Assembly: GCA_945861385.1 (NCBI GenBank)
Contig: CAMAUI010000009.1
Location: 1-63,268, forward strand
Direction: 5' to 3'
DNA length: 63,268 bases
Source: Prosthecobacter debontii
Lineage (GTDB): Bacteria > Verrucomicrobiota > Verrucomicrobiia > Chthoniobacterales > Chthoniobacteraceae
The notes under the pieces are model-generated. The model saw nothing but the letters and a program-made list of their open reading frames with translations. It made no database searches and was not told the DNA's origin. Positions 31,848 to 40,581 of this stretch are shown here, piece by piece. The stretch's first letter is position 1. Every line of letters begins with the position of its first letter. A program made the translations under genes and the position numbers.

Positions 31848-34547
31848 ATGAAAATTGCAGCCCTGCTGGCCACCATCGCCGTCACCACGCCATTGCCCGC
31901 CGATGAGCCGGTGAAAGCCGACGGCTTCACCCATGTTCGCTCGCTCGGCGGGATCGCGGAATACCGGCTGGAGTCGAACGGGCTCCGTGTGCTGCTGATG
32001 CCGAAGAAGGCGGCGCCGGTGGTCACTTTCATGGTGACCTACCATGTGGGCTCGCGCAACGAGGTGACGGGGACCACGGGGGCGACCCACCTTCTCGAAC
32101 ATCTCATGTTCAAGGGGACGGAACGCTTCGACCGGAGCAAGGGGACGGGCTTTGACCAGGTGCTCGAGCGCGTCGGCGCGGAGACGAATGCAACGACGTG
32201 GCACGATCGCACGAATTATTTCGCCACGGTTCCGGCCAACGCGCTGCCGCTGCTCGTCGGGATCGAGGCTGACCGGATGCGGAACCTGTCGCTCCGCGAG
32301 GAGGACCGGTGCCCGGAGATGACGGTGGTGCGGAACGAATTCGAGCGCGGGGAAAATGATCCGCGGAGCGCGCTGGACAAGGAACTGTGGGCGGCGGCGT
32401 TCATCGCGCACCCGTATCACCACGACACGATCGGCTGGCTGAGCGACATCGAGAAGGTGCCGATCGCGAAGCTCCGGGAATTCTACGACACGTATTACTG
32501 GCCGGACAATGCGACCGCGACGGTCATCGGTGATTTCGATCCCGCCGACGCGCTCGGGATCATCCGCAAGGAATACGGCGCGATCCCGAAATCGCCGAGG
32601 CCCTTCCCGGAAATGTACACGGAGGAGCCGGAGCAAACGGCCCAGCGCCGGGTGGTGGTGAAGCGCGCGGGCGAACTCGGGGTCGTGGCCCTCTCCCACA
32701 AGATCCCGCCGGCCACGCACGAGGACTGGCCCGCCGTGCAGGTTCTCAGCGCCATCCTCACGCACGGGAAGACGAGCCGCTGCTACCGCGCTCTCACGGA
32801 CAAAAATTTCACGACGGAGGTGAGCGCGTTCTGCGGGTTCAATCGCGATCCATCGCTGCACACGACTTACGCGGAACTCGCGGGAGACGCAGCGCACGGG
32901 GATGTCGAGCAGCGCCTCGTCGCGGAGATCGGGCGGGTGCAAAAAAGCGGGGTGGCGCAGGGCGAAGTGCAAACCGCCGTGGCCGGCCTGCTCGCAAAGC
33001 ATGCATTCGACCGGGACGGCACCTTCGCCTCGGCGGAGCAACTGAATGAATGCATCGCGGTCGGGGACTGGACGCTTTTCGCAATGCTCGAGGAGAAGTT
33101 CAAGGCGGTCACGCCCGCGGATGTGCAGCGGGTCGCGGCAGCGTACTTCGTCGAGCGCCGCAGCGTCGCGGGCTGGTTCGTGCCGGCCTCCGGCCAGGGC
33201 GATGGGGCGCCGAAGTCCGCGCCAAAGTCCGAGAAGTTTGCCCCGAAGGAGGTGAAAGCCCCCCGCCCTCTCGACACGGAACCGGGTGCGCCGGTCGCCA
33301 CGGATTTCGCGAAGCGCGCCATCCGCGAGACGGTGGCCGGGGTGGACACGATCGTCTGCCCGACCGATGCAAAAAACGTGGTGACCATCCACGGCAGCCT
33401 CGCGGCGGGCGAGGGTGCGTCGCCCAATCGCGCCCTCGCGCACCTTGCCGCCGGGATGATCGAGCGCGGCACGAAAAAGCGCGGCCGGTTCGAGATCGCG
33501 GATCTTTTGGAAAAAGCGGGCGCGACGCTCACTTTCAAGGTGAACAGCGAAACGCTGGAGTTCCAGGCGCGCTGTCTCACGCCCGACATGAAGCTGGTCG
33601 TCTCGCTGATCGCCGAGCAACTGAGGTTGCCGGCCTTTTCCGGGACGGAGTTCGAGAAGCTGAAGGTGCAGCTCATCAGCGAAGCGCGGCAGATGCTCGA
33701 AGACCCGTCCAACCAGGCGCAGACGGCGTTCTGGCAGGCGGCATTTCCCGCGGGGCATCCGAATCGCAAGGCGCCGGTGCCGGAACTGATCACGGCGATC
33801 GAGAAGGCGAAACTTGCGGACGTGCGCGATTTTCACGCGAAGCAATATGGAGCGGCATCGCTCCACATCGCCGCCGCCGGGGATGTCGCCCCGTCCGCGT
33901 TCAAGGCCGCGATCGAGGGGGCATTCTCCGGTTGGGGCAAGGGCGGTGTGCCCGCCGCCGCAACACCGCCGGTGAAGCCGGAAGCGCGGGAGAAAGCCGT
34001 GAACATGGCTGACAAGACGAGCGTGAGCGTGGTGATCGGCCAGCCCACATTGCTTCGCGCAGACCACCCGGACTGGCTGGCGCTCAATGTCGGCACCGCC
34101 GTGCTCGGAAAGGGATTTACGAGCCGGCTCGTCGGCAATGTGCGCGACCGCGAAGGGCTGACCTACGGCATCGGCGCGGGGCTGAAGGACGATTCGTTCC
34201 GCGATGGCGCGTGGCTGGTCCAGGCGACATTCGCCCCGGCGCTGCTCGAAAAGGGAATGGCCAGCGTGCGCCGCGAGTTCACGGCGTGGTGCAAGGACGG
34301 CATCAGCGCCGACGAGCTGGCATTCCGGAAAACATTCCTCATCGGCTCATTCTCGGTCGGCCTGGAAACAACGGACGGCCTCGCCACGCAGCTCCTCCGC
34401 TGCGCCGAGCGCGGCTTCGACGTGAAGTGGCTCGACGAATATCCGCGCGACATCGGGGCGCTGACCGTCGAGCAGGTGAACGGAGCCATCCGCAAGCACC
34501 TCGACGCCGGCCGCATGATCGTGGTCAAGGCCGGGACGCTGCCCTGA
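31848..34547 (+). CDS. Two-domain M16 family zinc metallopeptidase
   Basis: This 899-aa protein has a short hydrophobic N-terminus (MKIAALLATIAVTTPLPA) acting as a signal peptide. The inverted zinc motif HxxEH is seen as HLLEH (H81, E84, H85), and the downstream Glu is in VVRNEFERGEN about 80 residues on (E164). Residues about 30-450 form the active M16 half and about 480-890 the inactive half (FAKRAIRE..., RDREGLTYGIGAGLKDDSF), a pair usual in processing-peptidase-like or pitrilysin-like exported proteases. The ATG at 31848 is chosen because the upstream frame lacks features and the signal starts here. No neighbour shares the operon. Confidence 0.92.
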   Translation: MKIAALLATIAVTTPLPADEPVKADGFTHVRSLGGIAEYRLESNGLRVLLMPKKAAPVVTFMVTYHVGSRNEVTGTTGATHLLEHLMFKGTERFDRSKGTGFDQVLERVGAETNATTWHDRTNYFATVPANALPLLVGIEADRMRNLSLREEDRCPEMTVVRNEFERGENDPRSALDKELWAAAFIAHPYHHDTIGWLSDIEKVPIAKLREFYDTYYWPDNATATVIGDFDPADALGIIRKEYGAIPKSPRPFPEMYTEEPEQTAQRRVVVKRAGELGVVALSHKIPPATHEDWPAVQVLSAILTHGKTSRCYRALTDKNFTTEVSAFCGFNRDPSLHTTYAELAGDAAHGDVEQRLVAEIGRVQKSGVAQGEVQTAVAGLLAKHAFDRDGTFASAEQLNECIAVGDWTLFAMLEEKFKAVTPADVQRVAAAYFVERRSVAGWFVPASGQGDGAPKSAPKSEKFAPKEVKAPRPLDTEPGAPVATDFAKRAIRETVAGVDTIVCPTDAKNVVTIHGSLAAGEGASPNRALAHLAAGMIERGTKKRGRFEIADLLEKAGATLTFKVNSETLEFQARCLTPDMKLVVSLIAEQLRLPAFSGTEFEKLKVQLISEARQMLEDPSNQAQTAFWQAAFPAGHPNRKAPVPELITAIEKAKLADVRDFHAKQYGAASLHIAAAGDVAPSAFKAAIEGAFSGWGKGGVPAAATPPVKPEAREKAVNMADKTSVSVVIGQPTLLRADHPDWLALNVGTAVLGKGFTSRLVGNVRDREGLTYGIGAGLKDDSFRDGAWLVQATFAPALLEKGMASVRREFTAWCKDGISADELAFRKTFLIGSFSVGLETTDGLATQLLRCAERGFDVKWLDEYPRDIGALTVEQVNGAIRKHLDAGRMIVVKAGTLP

Positions 34548-34595
34548 TGCGGCGGAAAGTTTGACTCATCACGCTCCGCGTGGCCCCATCATTTC

Positions 34596-35276
34596 ATGAG
34601 CGAAGAAATCGCAACGCCAGTCGAGACCCAGCCCCCAGGGCTGTGGACGCGCGCCTGCCAGGGGGAGATGGATTGTCTCGCTACGTTTGTCCCGCAGTTC
34701 TGGCTCCCGGTCTATGCGTGGCTTCGCTCGGTCGGTGACTCCGCGGAAGCAGCGCCACGGCATTGCGGGGATTTCCTTTCCCACATCGCCGCATCGCGCC
34801 CGCCAGCGGGTGACGATATTTCCGCCGCCCGTCTCCGCGAGCATGTGCTCGGAAAACTGCGCGAGTTTCTTGCGTCCGGTTTTCCGGCATCCCCCTCACC
34901 CGTGGCGGTGGATGGGGAAAAGGGTGAGCAGCTCATTGCGAACGCGGACGGGAAAACAGAGGACGATATCTTCCACCAGCGATGGGCTCTCCGCCTGCTG
35001 GAGATGGCGATAATCGCATTGCGATCGGAGTACGAAGCACAGCAGAAGGCCGCGCTTTTTACCGCGATGAAGCCCTTCCTCTCATTCAGCCCGGATGAGA
35101 AGGGATATTCGAGCGTGGCGAAGGATCTGGGCATGTCGGGCAGCGCGTTTCACATGCAGGTCTTCGCCTTCCGCAAACGCTACCGCGCGCTTCTCCGCGG
35201 CCTCATCGCGGACACCGTGCGCCATCCGGACGATGTGGATAGTGAATTGACTGCGCTGCTGGTGGCCGCAAGCTGA
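34596..35276 (+). CDS. Sigma-70-like factor paired with a Ser/Thr kinase
   Basis: This 226-aa protein has a C-terminal helix-turn-helix region typical of ECF-type sigma factors: EKGYSSVAKDLGMSGSAFHM, QVFAFRKRYRALLRGLIADT and a tail VDSELTALLVA. The N-terminal half (LWTRACQGEMDCLATFVPQF) is the divergent sigma-2-like segment, followed by LREHVLGKLREFL. Sigma-like proteins of this shape commonly sit directly before a transmembrane Ser/Thr kinase in Verrucomicrobiota. The kinase starts 4 bp later. Sigma activity is inferred. Confidence 0.78.
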   Translation: MSEEIATPVETQPPGLWTRACQGEMDCLATFVPQFWLPVYAWLRSVGDSAEAAPRHCGDFLSHIAASRPPAGDDISAARLREHVLGKLREFLASGFPASPSPVAVDGEKGEQLIANADGKTEDDIFHQRWALRLLEMAIIALRSEYEAQQKAALFTAMKPFLSFSPDEKGYSSVAKDLGMSGSAFHMQVFAFRKRYRALLRGLIADTVRHPDDVDSELTALLVAAS

Positions 35277-35280
35277 CACC

Positions 35281-37032
35281 ATGCCGGAAGCCAACGACAC
35301 CCAGCCCCCGAAGCCAGCCGCGCCGGAAAACTCCATCCTCGGCGGGTTGAAGCCCGACGAGCTTTTCGCACGCGGCATGCAATCTGTGAAAATGACCGGG
35401 GCGGGCGGGCTTGCGGAATGGACCCCGCCGACCCTCGAGGAGGCTGCACGGCTTTTTCCGAACTACGACGTGATCGAGATCATCGGCCGCGGCGGCATGG
35501 GCGCTGTTTACAAGGCGCGGCAGCTTGCGCTGGACCGGATCGTGGCGATCAAGCTGCTCCCGCTCGAGATCAGCGCGGACCGGGATTTTGCGGAGCGTTT
35601 CAAGCGCGAGGCGCGGACGATGGCGAAGATGAACCACCCGAACATCGTGGCGGTTTTCGACTTCGGCACGACGGCGGAGGGGCATCTGTTTTTCGTGATG
35701 GAGTTCGTGGAGGGCACCACGCTGCATCATCTCATCAAGAGCACCGGCCTCAAGCCGCCGCAGACGTTTGAGATCATCGTGGGCGTGTGCGAGGCGCTCA
35801 ATTACGCGCACACCGAGGGCGTCGTGCATCGCGACGTGAAGCCCGCGAACGTCCTCGTGGATGTGCGCGGGCGCGTGAAGGTGACGGACTTCGGCCTCGC
35901 GCGCTTCAACTCGCCGAGCGCCGCGGAACAGGCCGGCTACACGATGACGGGCACCGTGCTCGGCACGCCGGATTACATGGCGCCGGAGCAGAAGCGCGGA
36001 ATGCACGTGGATCACCGCGCGGACATCTACAGCCTCGGTGTGATGCTTTATGAAATGCTTTGCGGTCATGTCCCGCAGGGCGTTTTCGACCTGCCGTCGC
36101 GATTGATTTCCGTGGACGAACGCGTGGACCAGGTGGTCTCCCGCGCGATGCAGCAGGAGCCCAACCGCCGCTACCAGAACACCGCCGAGATGAAGCACGA
36201 GGTGCAGACGATCCGGCTCGCGAAGGATCCGAACGCGAAGGCGCCCCGCCCGCGCGACGATCGCACGGCGCGTCCCGGAGGAAAACGTGCGCCGCTCGCC
36301 ATTGGCATCGCCGCCGCGGCGGCGGTTGCGATTGCTGCGGTGGTCTTTTCCAAGCCCGGGAAGCCGCCCATCGAGCCAAAGCCGGCACCCGCGGAGGCTG
36401 CCGTGAACATAGTAAAACCGCCGGATGTTCCGGTCATCGCGAAAACCCCGGAACCCGAGGTGAAATCACCCGAGCCAAAACCGCCGGTTGCGCCACCCGT
36501 CACTCCGCCGGTCGCGCCGCCCGAAAAACCGCCGGTCGCCACAACACCGCCGCCCGTGGCTCCACCCATTCCGCCCCGCCCGCCCGTGGAAGTCCCGCCG
36601 CTCCCAAACCCCGAACTGGCAAACACCGTGGCCCAGCTCGGGCCGAACACGCAGCCGCCAAACCCCATCCCGTCACGCGAAATACCGGACACAGGGAGCG
36701 GGCCGGTTCTTCAGGAATGGGAGCGCCTGGCCGACCGCGGCGACGCACTGGTCAAAAAGCGCGATCCGGAGGGAGCGATCGAGGCGTTCGATCAAGCCCT
36801 CGATGCGGCGAAAAATTCCGCAACCCCCGTCCCCCGCATCGAGCTCGCACGCCTCTGCTACAAGGTGGGGTCGTTGGAAGCCGGGCTCGGCGAAACCGCC
36901 ACTGCCCGCGGAAGCCTCGAATACGGGAAGCAATTGCTCCTCGAGGAGCGAAAGGGCGGAAAAATGGATGCGGTCGCGTCCGAACTGCTCGGCAAACTCG
37001 AAGCCGCGCTGCGCAAATTGCCGCGCCAGTAG
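35281..37032 (+). CDS. Membrane Ser/Thr protein kinase (Hanks type)
   Basis: This 583-aa protein has a kinase domain at about 60-315 with all key residues: GRGGMGAVYKA loop, Lys91 (AIKLL), HRDVKPAN (His183-Asn190), DFGLA (Asp203) and APE. A membrane helix follows at about 338-357 (LAIGIAAAAAVAIAAVVF). The outer part is a Pro-rich linker (KPPVAPPVTPPVAPPEKPP type, up to about 450) and a TPR-like helical C-terminus (about 480-580, EWERLADRGDALVKKRDPEG). Signals from outside may be transmitted to the neighbouring sigma-like protein. It converges with the cytochrome gene, 5 bp between stops. Confidence 0.92.
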   Translation: MPEANDTQPPKPAAPENSILGGLKPDELFARGMQSVKMTGAGGLAEWTPPTLEEAARLFPNYDVIEIIGRGGMGAVYKARQLALDRIVAIKLLPLEISADRDFAERFKREARTMAKMNHPNIVAVFDFGTTAEGHLFFVMEFVEGTTLHHLIKSTGLKPPQTFEIIVGVCEALNYAHTEGVVHRDVKPANVLVDVRGRVKVTDFGLARFNSPSAAEQAGYTMTGTVLGTPDYMAPEQKRGMHVDHRADIYSLGVMLYEMLCGHVPQGVFDLPSRLISVDERVDQVVSRAMQQEPNRRYQNTAEMKHEVQTIRLAKDPNAKAPRPRDDRTARPGGKRAPLAIGIAAAAAVAIAAVVFSKPGKPPIEPKPAPAEAAVNIVKPPDVPVIAKTPEPEVKSPEPKPPVAPPVTPPVAPPEKPPVATTPPPVAPPIPPRPPVEVPPLPNPELANTVAQLGPNTQPPNPIPSREIPDTGSGPVLQEWERLADRGDALVKKRDPEGAIEAFDQALDAAKNSATPVPRIELARLCYKVGSLEAGLGETATARGSLEYGKQLLLEERKGGKMDAVASELLGKLEAALRKLPRQ

Positions 37033-37037
37033 CGCCG

Positions 37038-40000
37038 CTATTTCCGCGTCGCGAGGTATTCGATCACATCGCGCAAATCCGCGCGGCTGAGCTGCTGTCG
37101 GATCGCCTCCGGCATGGCGGACGGGGCGCTGGTGCGCGTCTTCACATCCGCGGCGCTCACCGCCACGATTAGCGGCTTCCCCGCCGCGTCCACGGTTTCC
37201 ACGGAGATTTTTCCGTCCTTCTCGGAGAGCAAACGCCCCGCGACCGTCATTCCGTTTTTTAGAATCAACACGACAATCTGGAAGCCCGACGCGATGTCTT
37301 TGTTCGGAAAAATGATGCTTTCCAGCAGGTAGGCGCGGTCCTTTTGTGCGCCGATCTTTGTCAGGTCCGGGCCGACGGGGCTTTCGCCAATCTCACAGCG
37401 GTGGCACTTGAAACACTGGGCCGCCTGGTTTTCGCGGAAGACCTTTCGCCCCCGCTCCGCGTCGCCGCCAAAGAGCGAGATTTTGTAATTCTCCAGCGGA
37501 TCTTTTGTCGCGATCAGGCTCCGGTACGCGCTCACCTTTTCCGCCAGCCCGCCTCGTTTCTTCGCGGCTTCGTACACTTCGAGCCTGACTTCCGGCATGA
37601 GCTTTCCCGCGATGAGGTCGTCCATCAGTCCGCCGAGCAGTTTTTCCGCAACGGGTGTCGCACTTTCCGCGATGGCAAGGATCGCGCCCTGTTTCTCGAT
37701 GGCTGTCGCCGTTGAATTCAGCACGCTGCCGATCATCGCGAGCCCGGCCTCGGCGTCCGCGCCCACGAGCGCCTTCAGCCCGGCTGCGCGGAGCTTGGAG
37801 TCGTTGCTTGTCAGCGCCTCCCGCGCCGCCTCGCCAAGCCGCTCATCCTTCATCGCCACGAGTGCGGAGAGCGCCTGGATTCGCGCGCCTTTCCCCACCT
37901 GCTCGTGCATCGCGATCTCAAAAAGCGACGCGCCCGCGCCGGGAATCCTGAGTTTCTCAATGGTGGCCGCCGCCATCTCCTGGACGCTGCCGGGAGAATC
38001 CTTGAGCAGCACCGGCACGAATGGCTTCAGCGCGGCGGCCGCGGCATCCGCTGGGCGCGGCGGCAGAGGACGCCACTGATATGTGAGCCGGTCCTTCGGG
38101 TTGGGGTTCGCCCATGCACCGAGCGCCGCGAGCGCCTCGACGCGACCGCTTTCGCCTGACTGTGGATCGGCGGCAAAGCGGGCGAGGGCGGCGGCATTTT
38201 CCGGGGCTCCGAGGCGATAGTGGGCATTCACAACCCGGAGGAGGATGTTGCGATCCTTGATCTTTTTGTTCACGAGCAATTCGCCGAGGGAACGGAACGC
38301 CTTCGGAATCGGCACGTCGTAGATGGCCCTCGCGGCCTCGAGGATGACCGCCTGGTCGGAGTCGTTCAGGAACGCGGCCACCTGCGGGCTTTTCTGCCTG
38401 CGCAATGCGAGCAGCGCGCCGACACGAACCGCCGGGTTTGGATCGCTGGCACGCGCGGCAAGCGGCTCGGGATCGGCGCAACCGGCGAGGCCCATCACGC
38501 CACCGTGGCGGAGGATGGGATCCTTGTCCGCGTTCTCCGCGAGCATTGCAAAAAGCGGCTCCACCGCGCCCTTGTGCGCGGCTTTCCCAAGGGCGATGGC
38601 GGCGTGAAAGCGGGTGCGCGGATGGGAATCGCCAAGCAACTTCACGAGCTTGTCGTTCGCGCCTGCAAACCGGTTGTCCCCGAGCACCCGGGCGGCCTGC
38701 GCGCGCACCTCCCCGTCGCCGTCCGCAAGAAGCGCGGCGATGTCCGCCAGCACCGCGGGCTGCTTCCCCGCGATCTGCCCGAGGCCCCACACCCCGTGGA
38801 TGCGGGCGAGCGTCCCCGCGCCACTTTTTGCGGCGCCGGTGAGAACCGCAGCCGCGCCTTTTGCGGCGAGCTGGAACTGCGCCGCCTGGCGGATCCGCTG
38901 GTCCTCGTGGCCGAGAAGTTTTGCCAGCTCCCCGTCCGTGCGCGCTGCCATTCCCTCGGCGAGCAGTTTTTTCACCTCCGCCTGTTTCGCCACGTCGGCG
39001 TCCGGCGAGGTGAATTTGAAAATCCTCCCTTTGTCCGCGCCGCTCCAGCCCTCCACCCAATCGAGGACATACAGCGCGCCATCCGGCCCGAACTCGACAT
39101 CCGTCGTCAGGATTCCCTTCACGAAATCCTGCCTCGCTTTGAGCCGATGCCATGCCCCGCCTGGCTCCAGGGCGATTTCGTGAACGACGCTGGATGCCGC
39201 CCCGCCGCGAAAGTCGCTGAGGAAGAACCTGCCCGCATATTTTTTCCCGAGGCCGGTGCCGGGGTTGTAGGTGAGCCCGCTCGGCCCGCTGCTCAGGTTC
39301 GCGATCGGGGGGATGAGATATTTTGCCTTCGGCGCCTCGCGCTCGTCCCAAAGCAGCTCGCGATTCCAGGGCCCCCGGTCATCGAGATACTGGAACGACA
39401 TGCGCCATCCGCAATCCCCGCCCTCGACGAGCTGCACGAAGCGCGCGCGGTCGCCGGAGTCCGAGTTGTTGTCGCCGGTGAAAAGATTTCCGAATTCATC
39501 GAACGCCAGTTCCTGCGGGTTGCGCAGGCCGGTGGCGAAAACCTCGAATGCCGTCCCGTCCGGATTGCAGCGCATCACACAACCGGTGTCGCTCACGTCC
39601 CAGTCGCGGCCTTCCTTGCTCTTCACGTTGAGGGAGCGGTCGCCGATCGTGAAGTAGAGCTTCCCATCGGGCCCGAACCGCAGCCCGTGCATGTCATGGC
39701 CACGGAAGGCAAACTTCACGCCGAAGCCCGAAAGCATCCTGTCTTTCACATCCGCCTTCCCATCGCCGTTGGCATCCTGGAAGCGCCAGAGGCTCGGGAT
39801 GCACGTCCACCAGACTTCGTTGCCCCGGGCGATGATTCCCGCGCCGGTGCCCGTGAGCGCATCGCGAAAACCATCCGCAAACACCGTGGTCTTGTCCGCG
39901 CGACCGTCGCCATTCGCATCCTCGATCATCACGATCCGCTCCTGCTCGGTCTCAAACGCCTCGGTGAATTTCTTCGGGTCGGGGTAAAATTTCCGCATCA

Positions 40001-40373
40001 TCGCAAGCCGGTCGTCGGTCGTGCGCGCGGCGATGTCGTCGTCGAGCCAGATCATGTGCCCGCGATTGTCCACGACGCCTCCGGTGGCCGGCTTTCCATT
40101 CACGCGCCGGCCTTCCTGGCGGTAGGACTCCGCAACAAACCAGCGCCCGCGCTCGTCCGGCGCGAAAGCGACCCCATTCGCAAGCAGCGGCTCATTCGCG
40201 AAAAGCTCGGCTTTCAAGGCGCTGTCCATCCTGAACGACTTCATCGCATCCGCCGCGGCCTTTGCGCTCCCATCATCAGGCGGAGCCGCTGCCGCGACCA
40301 TCAGTACGCAAAACATCCCTACACCCGCGACGGCGGGCGGCAGATGATTACGACAGTTGTATTGACGAGGCAT
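37038..40373 (-). CDS. PVC-type heme-binding dehydrogenase with HEAT repeats
   Basis: This 1111-aa secreted protein has a signal segment (VAGVGMFCVLMVAAAAPP). Residues about 45-480 form a six-bladed propeller of the glucose/sorbosone dehydrogenase type (ERIVMIEDANGDGRADKTTV, FGPDGALYVLDWVEGWSG). About 500-920 hold HEAT repeats (DSHPRTRFHAAIALGKAAHK). The C-terminus is a cytochrome c module with CFKCH at 987-991 followed by GPDLTKIG and a methionine-rich end, the layout of the 'PVC-type' membrane-bound dehydrogenases of Planctomycetes and Verrucomicrobia. These probably oxidise sugars and pass electrons to the respiratory chain. The heme-binding His is present. Confidence 0.92.
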   Translation of the reverse strand: MPRQYNCRNHLPPAVAGVGMFCVLMVAAAAPPDDGSAKAAADAMKSFRMDSALKAELFANEPLLANGVAFAPDERGRWFVAESYRQEGRRVNGKPATGGVVDNRGHMIWLDDDIAARTTDDRLAMMRKFYPDPKKFTEAFETEQERIVMIEDANGDGRADKTTVFADGFRDALTGTGAGIIARGNEVWWTCIPSLWRFQDANGDGKADVKDRMLSGFGVKFAFRGHDMHGLRFGPDGKLYFTIGDRSLNVKSKEGRDWDVSDTGCVMRCNPDGTAFEVFATGLRNPQELAFDEFGNLFTGDNNSDSGDRARFVQLVEGGDCGWRMSFQYLDDRGPWNRELLWDEREAPKAKYLIPPIANLSSGPSGLTYNPGTGLGKKYAGRFFLSDFRGGAASSVVHEIALEPGGAWHRLKARQDFVKGILTTDVEFGPDGALYVLDWVEGWSGADKGRIFKFTSPDADVAKQAEVKKLLAEGMAARTDGELAKLLGHEDQRIRQAAQFQLAAKGAAAVLTGAAKSGAGTLARIHGVWGLGQIAGKQPAVLADIAALLADGDGEVRAQAARVLGDNRFAGANDKLVKLLGDSHPRTRFHAAIALGKAAHKGAVEPLFAMLAENADKDPILRHGGVMGLAGCADPEPLAARASDPNPAVRVGALLALRRQKSPQVAAFLNDSDQAVILEAARAIYDVPIPKAFRSLGELLVNKKIKDRNILLRVVNAHYRLGAPENAAALARFAADPQSGESGRVEALAALGAWANPNPKDRLTYQWRPLPPRPADAAAAALKPFVPVLLKDSPGSVQEMAAATIEKLRIPGAGASLFEIAMHEQVGKGARIQALSALVAMKDERLGEAAREALTSNDSKLRAAGLKALVGADAEAGLAMIGSVLNSTATAIEKQGAILAIAESATPVAEKLLGGLMDDLIAGKLMPEVRLEVYEAAKKRGGLAEKVSAYRSLIATKDPLENYKISLFGGDAERGRKVFRENQAAQCFKCHRCEIGESPVGPDLTKIGAQKDRAYLLESIIFPNKDIASGFQIVVLILKNGMTVAGRLLSEKDGKISVETVDAAGKPLIVAVSAADVKTRTSAPSAMPEAIRQQLSRADLRDVIEYLATRK

Positions 40374-40581
40374 TCAGAGCAAACCGAGCGTCGGAGGCAT
40401 CCGGCCTTAGAAAAAAAGGCGGCGACTGGCCGGAAACGGACGGAATTCGCAGCTAAGAAACCAGCGCCGGACGCGCCGCGGGGCGCTATGCTCCGAATTC
40501 CGACCCCGAAACAGGAATCACACCGCCGAAATGGACGCTGGACTTTCCTGAAGTTGCGCGGCCCTATTTGCCCACCGCAAA

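Noticed and set aside
31515-34067. An 850-codon open frame on the minus strand
   Set aside because: It is antisense to the M16 peptidase, which has intact catalytic motifs. The minus translation has biased His/Arg/Leu composition and no motif.
34596-35276. A second, divergent response-regulator or plain HTH regulator
   Set aside because: The region-4-like helix-turn-helix, the tail and the position 4 bp before a Ser/Thr kinase fit the sigma-like family better.
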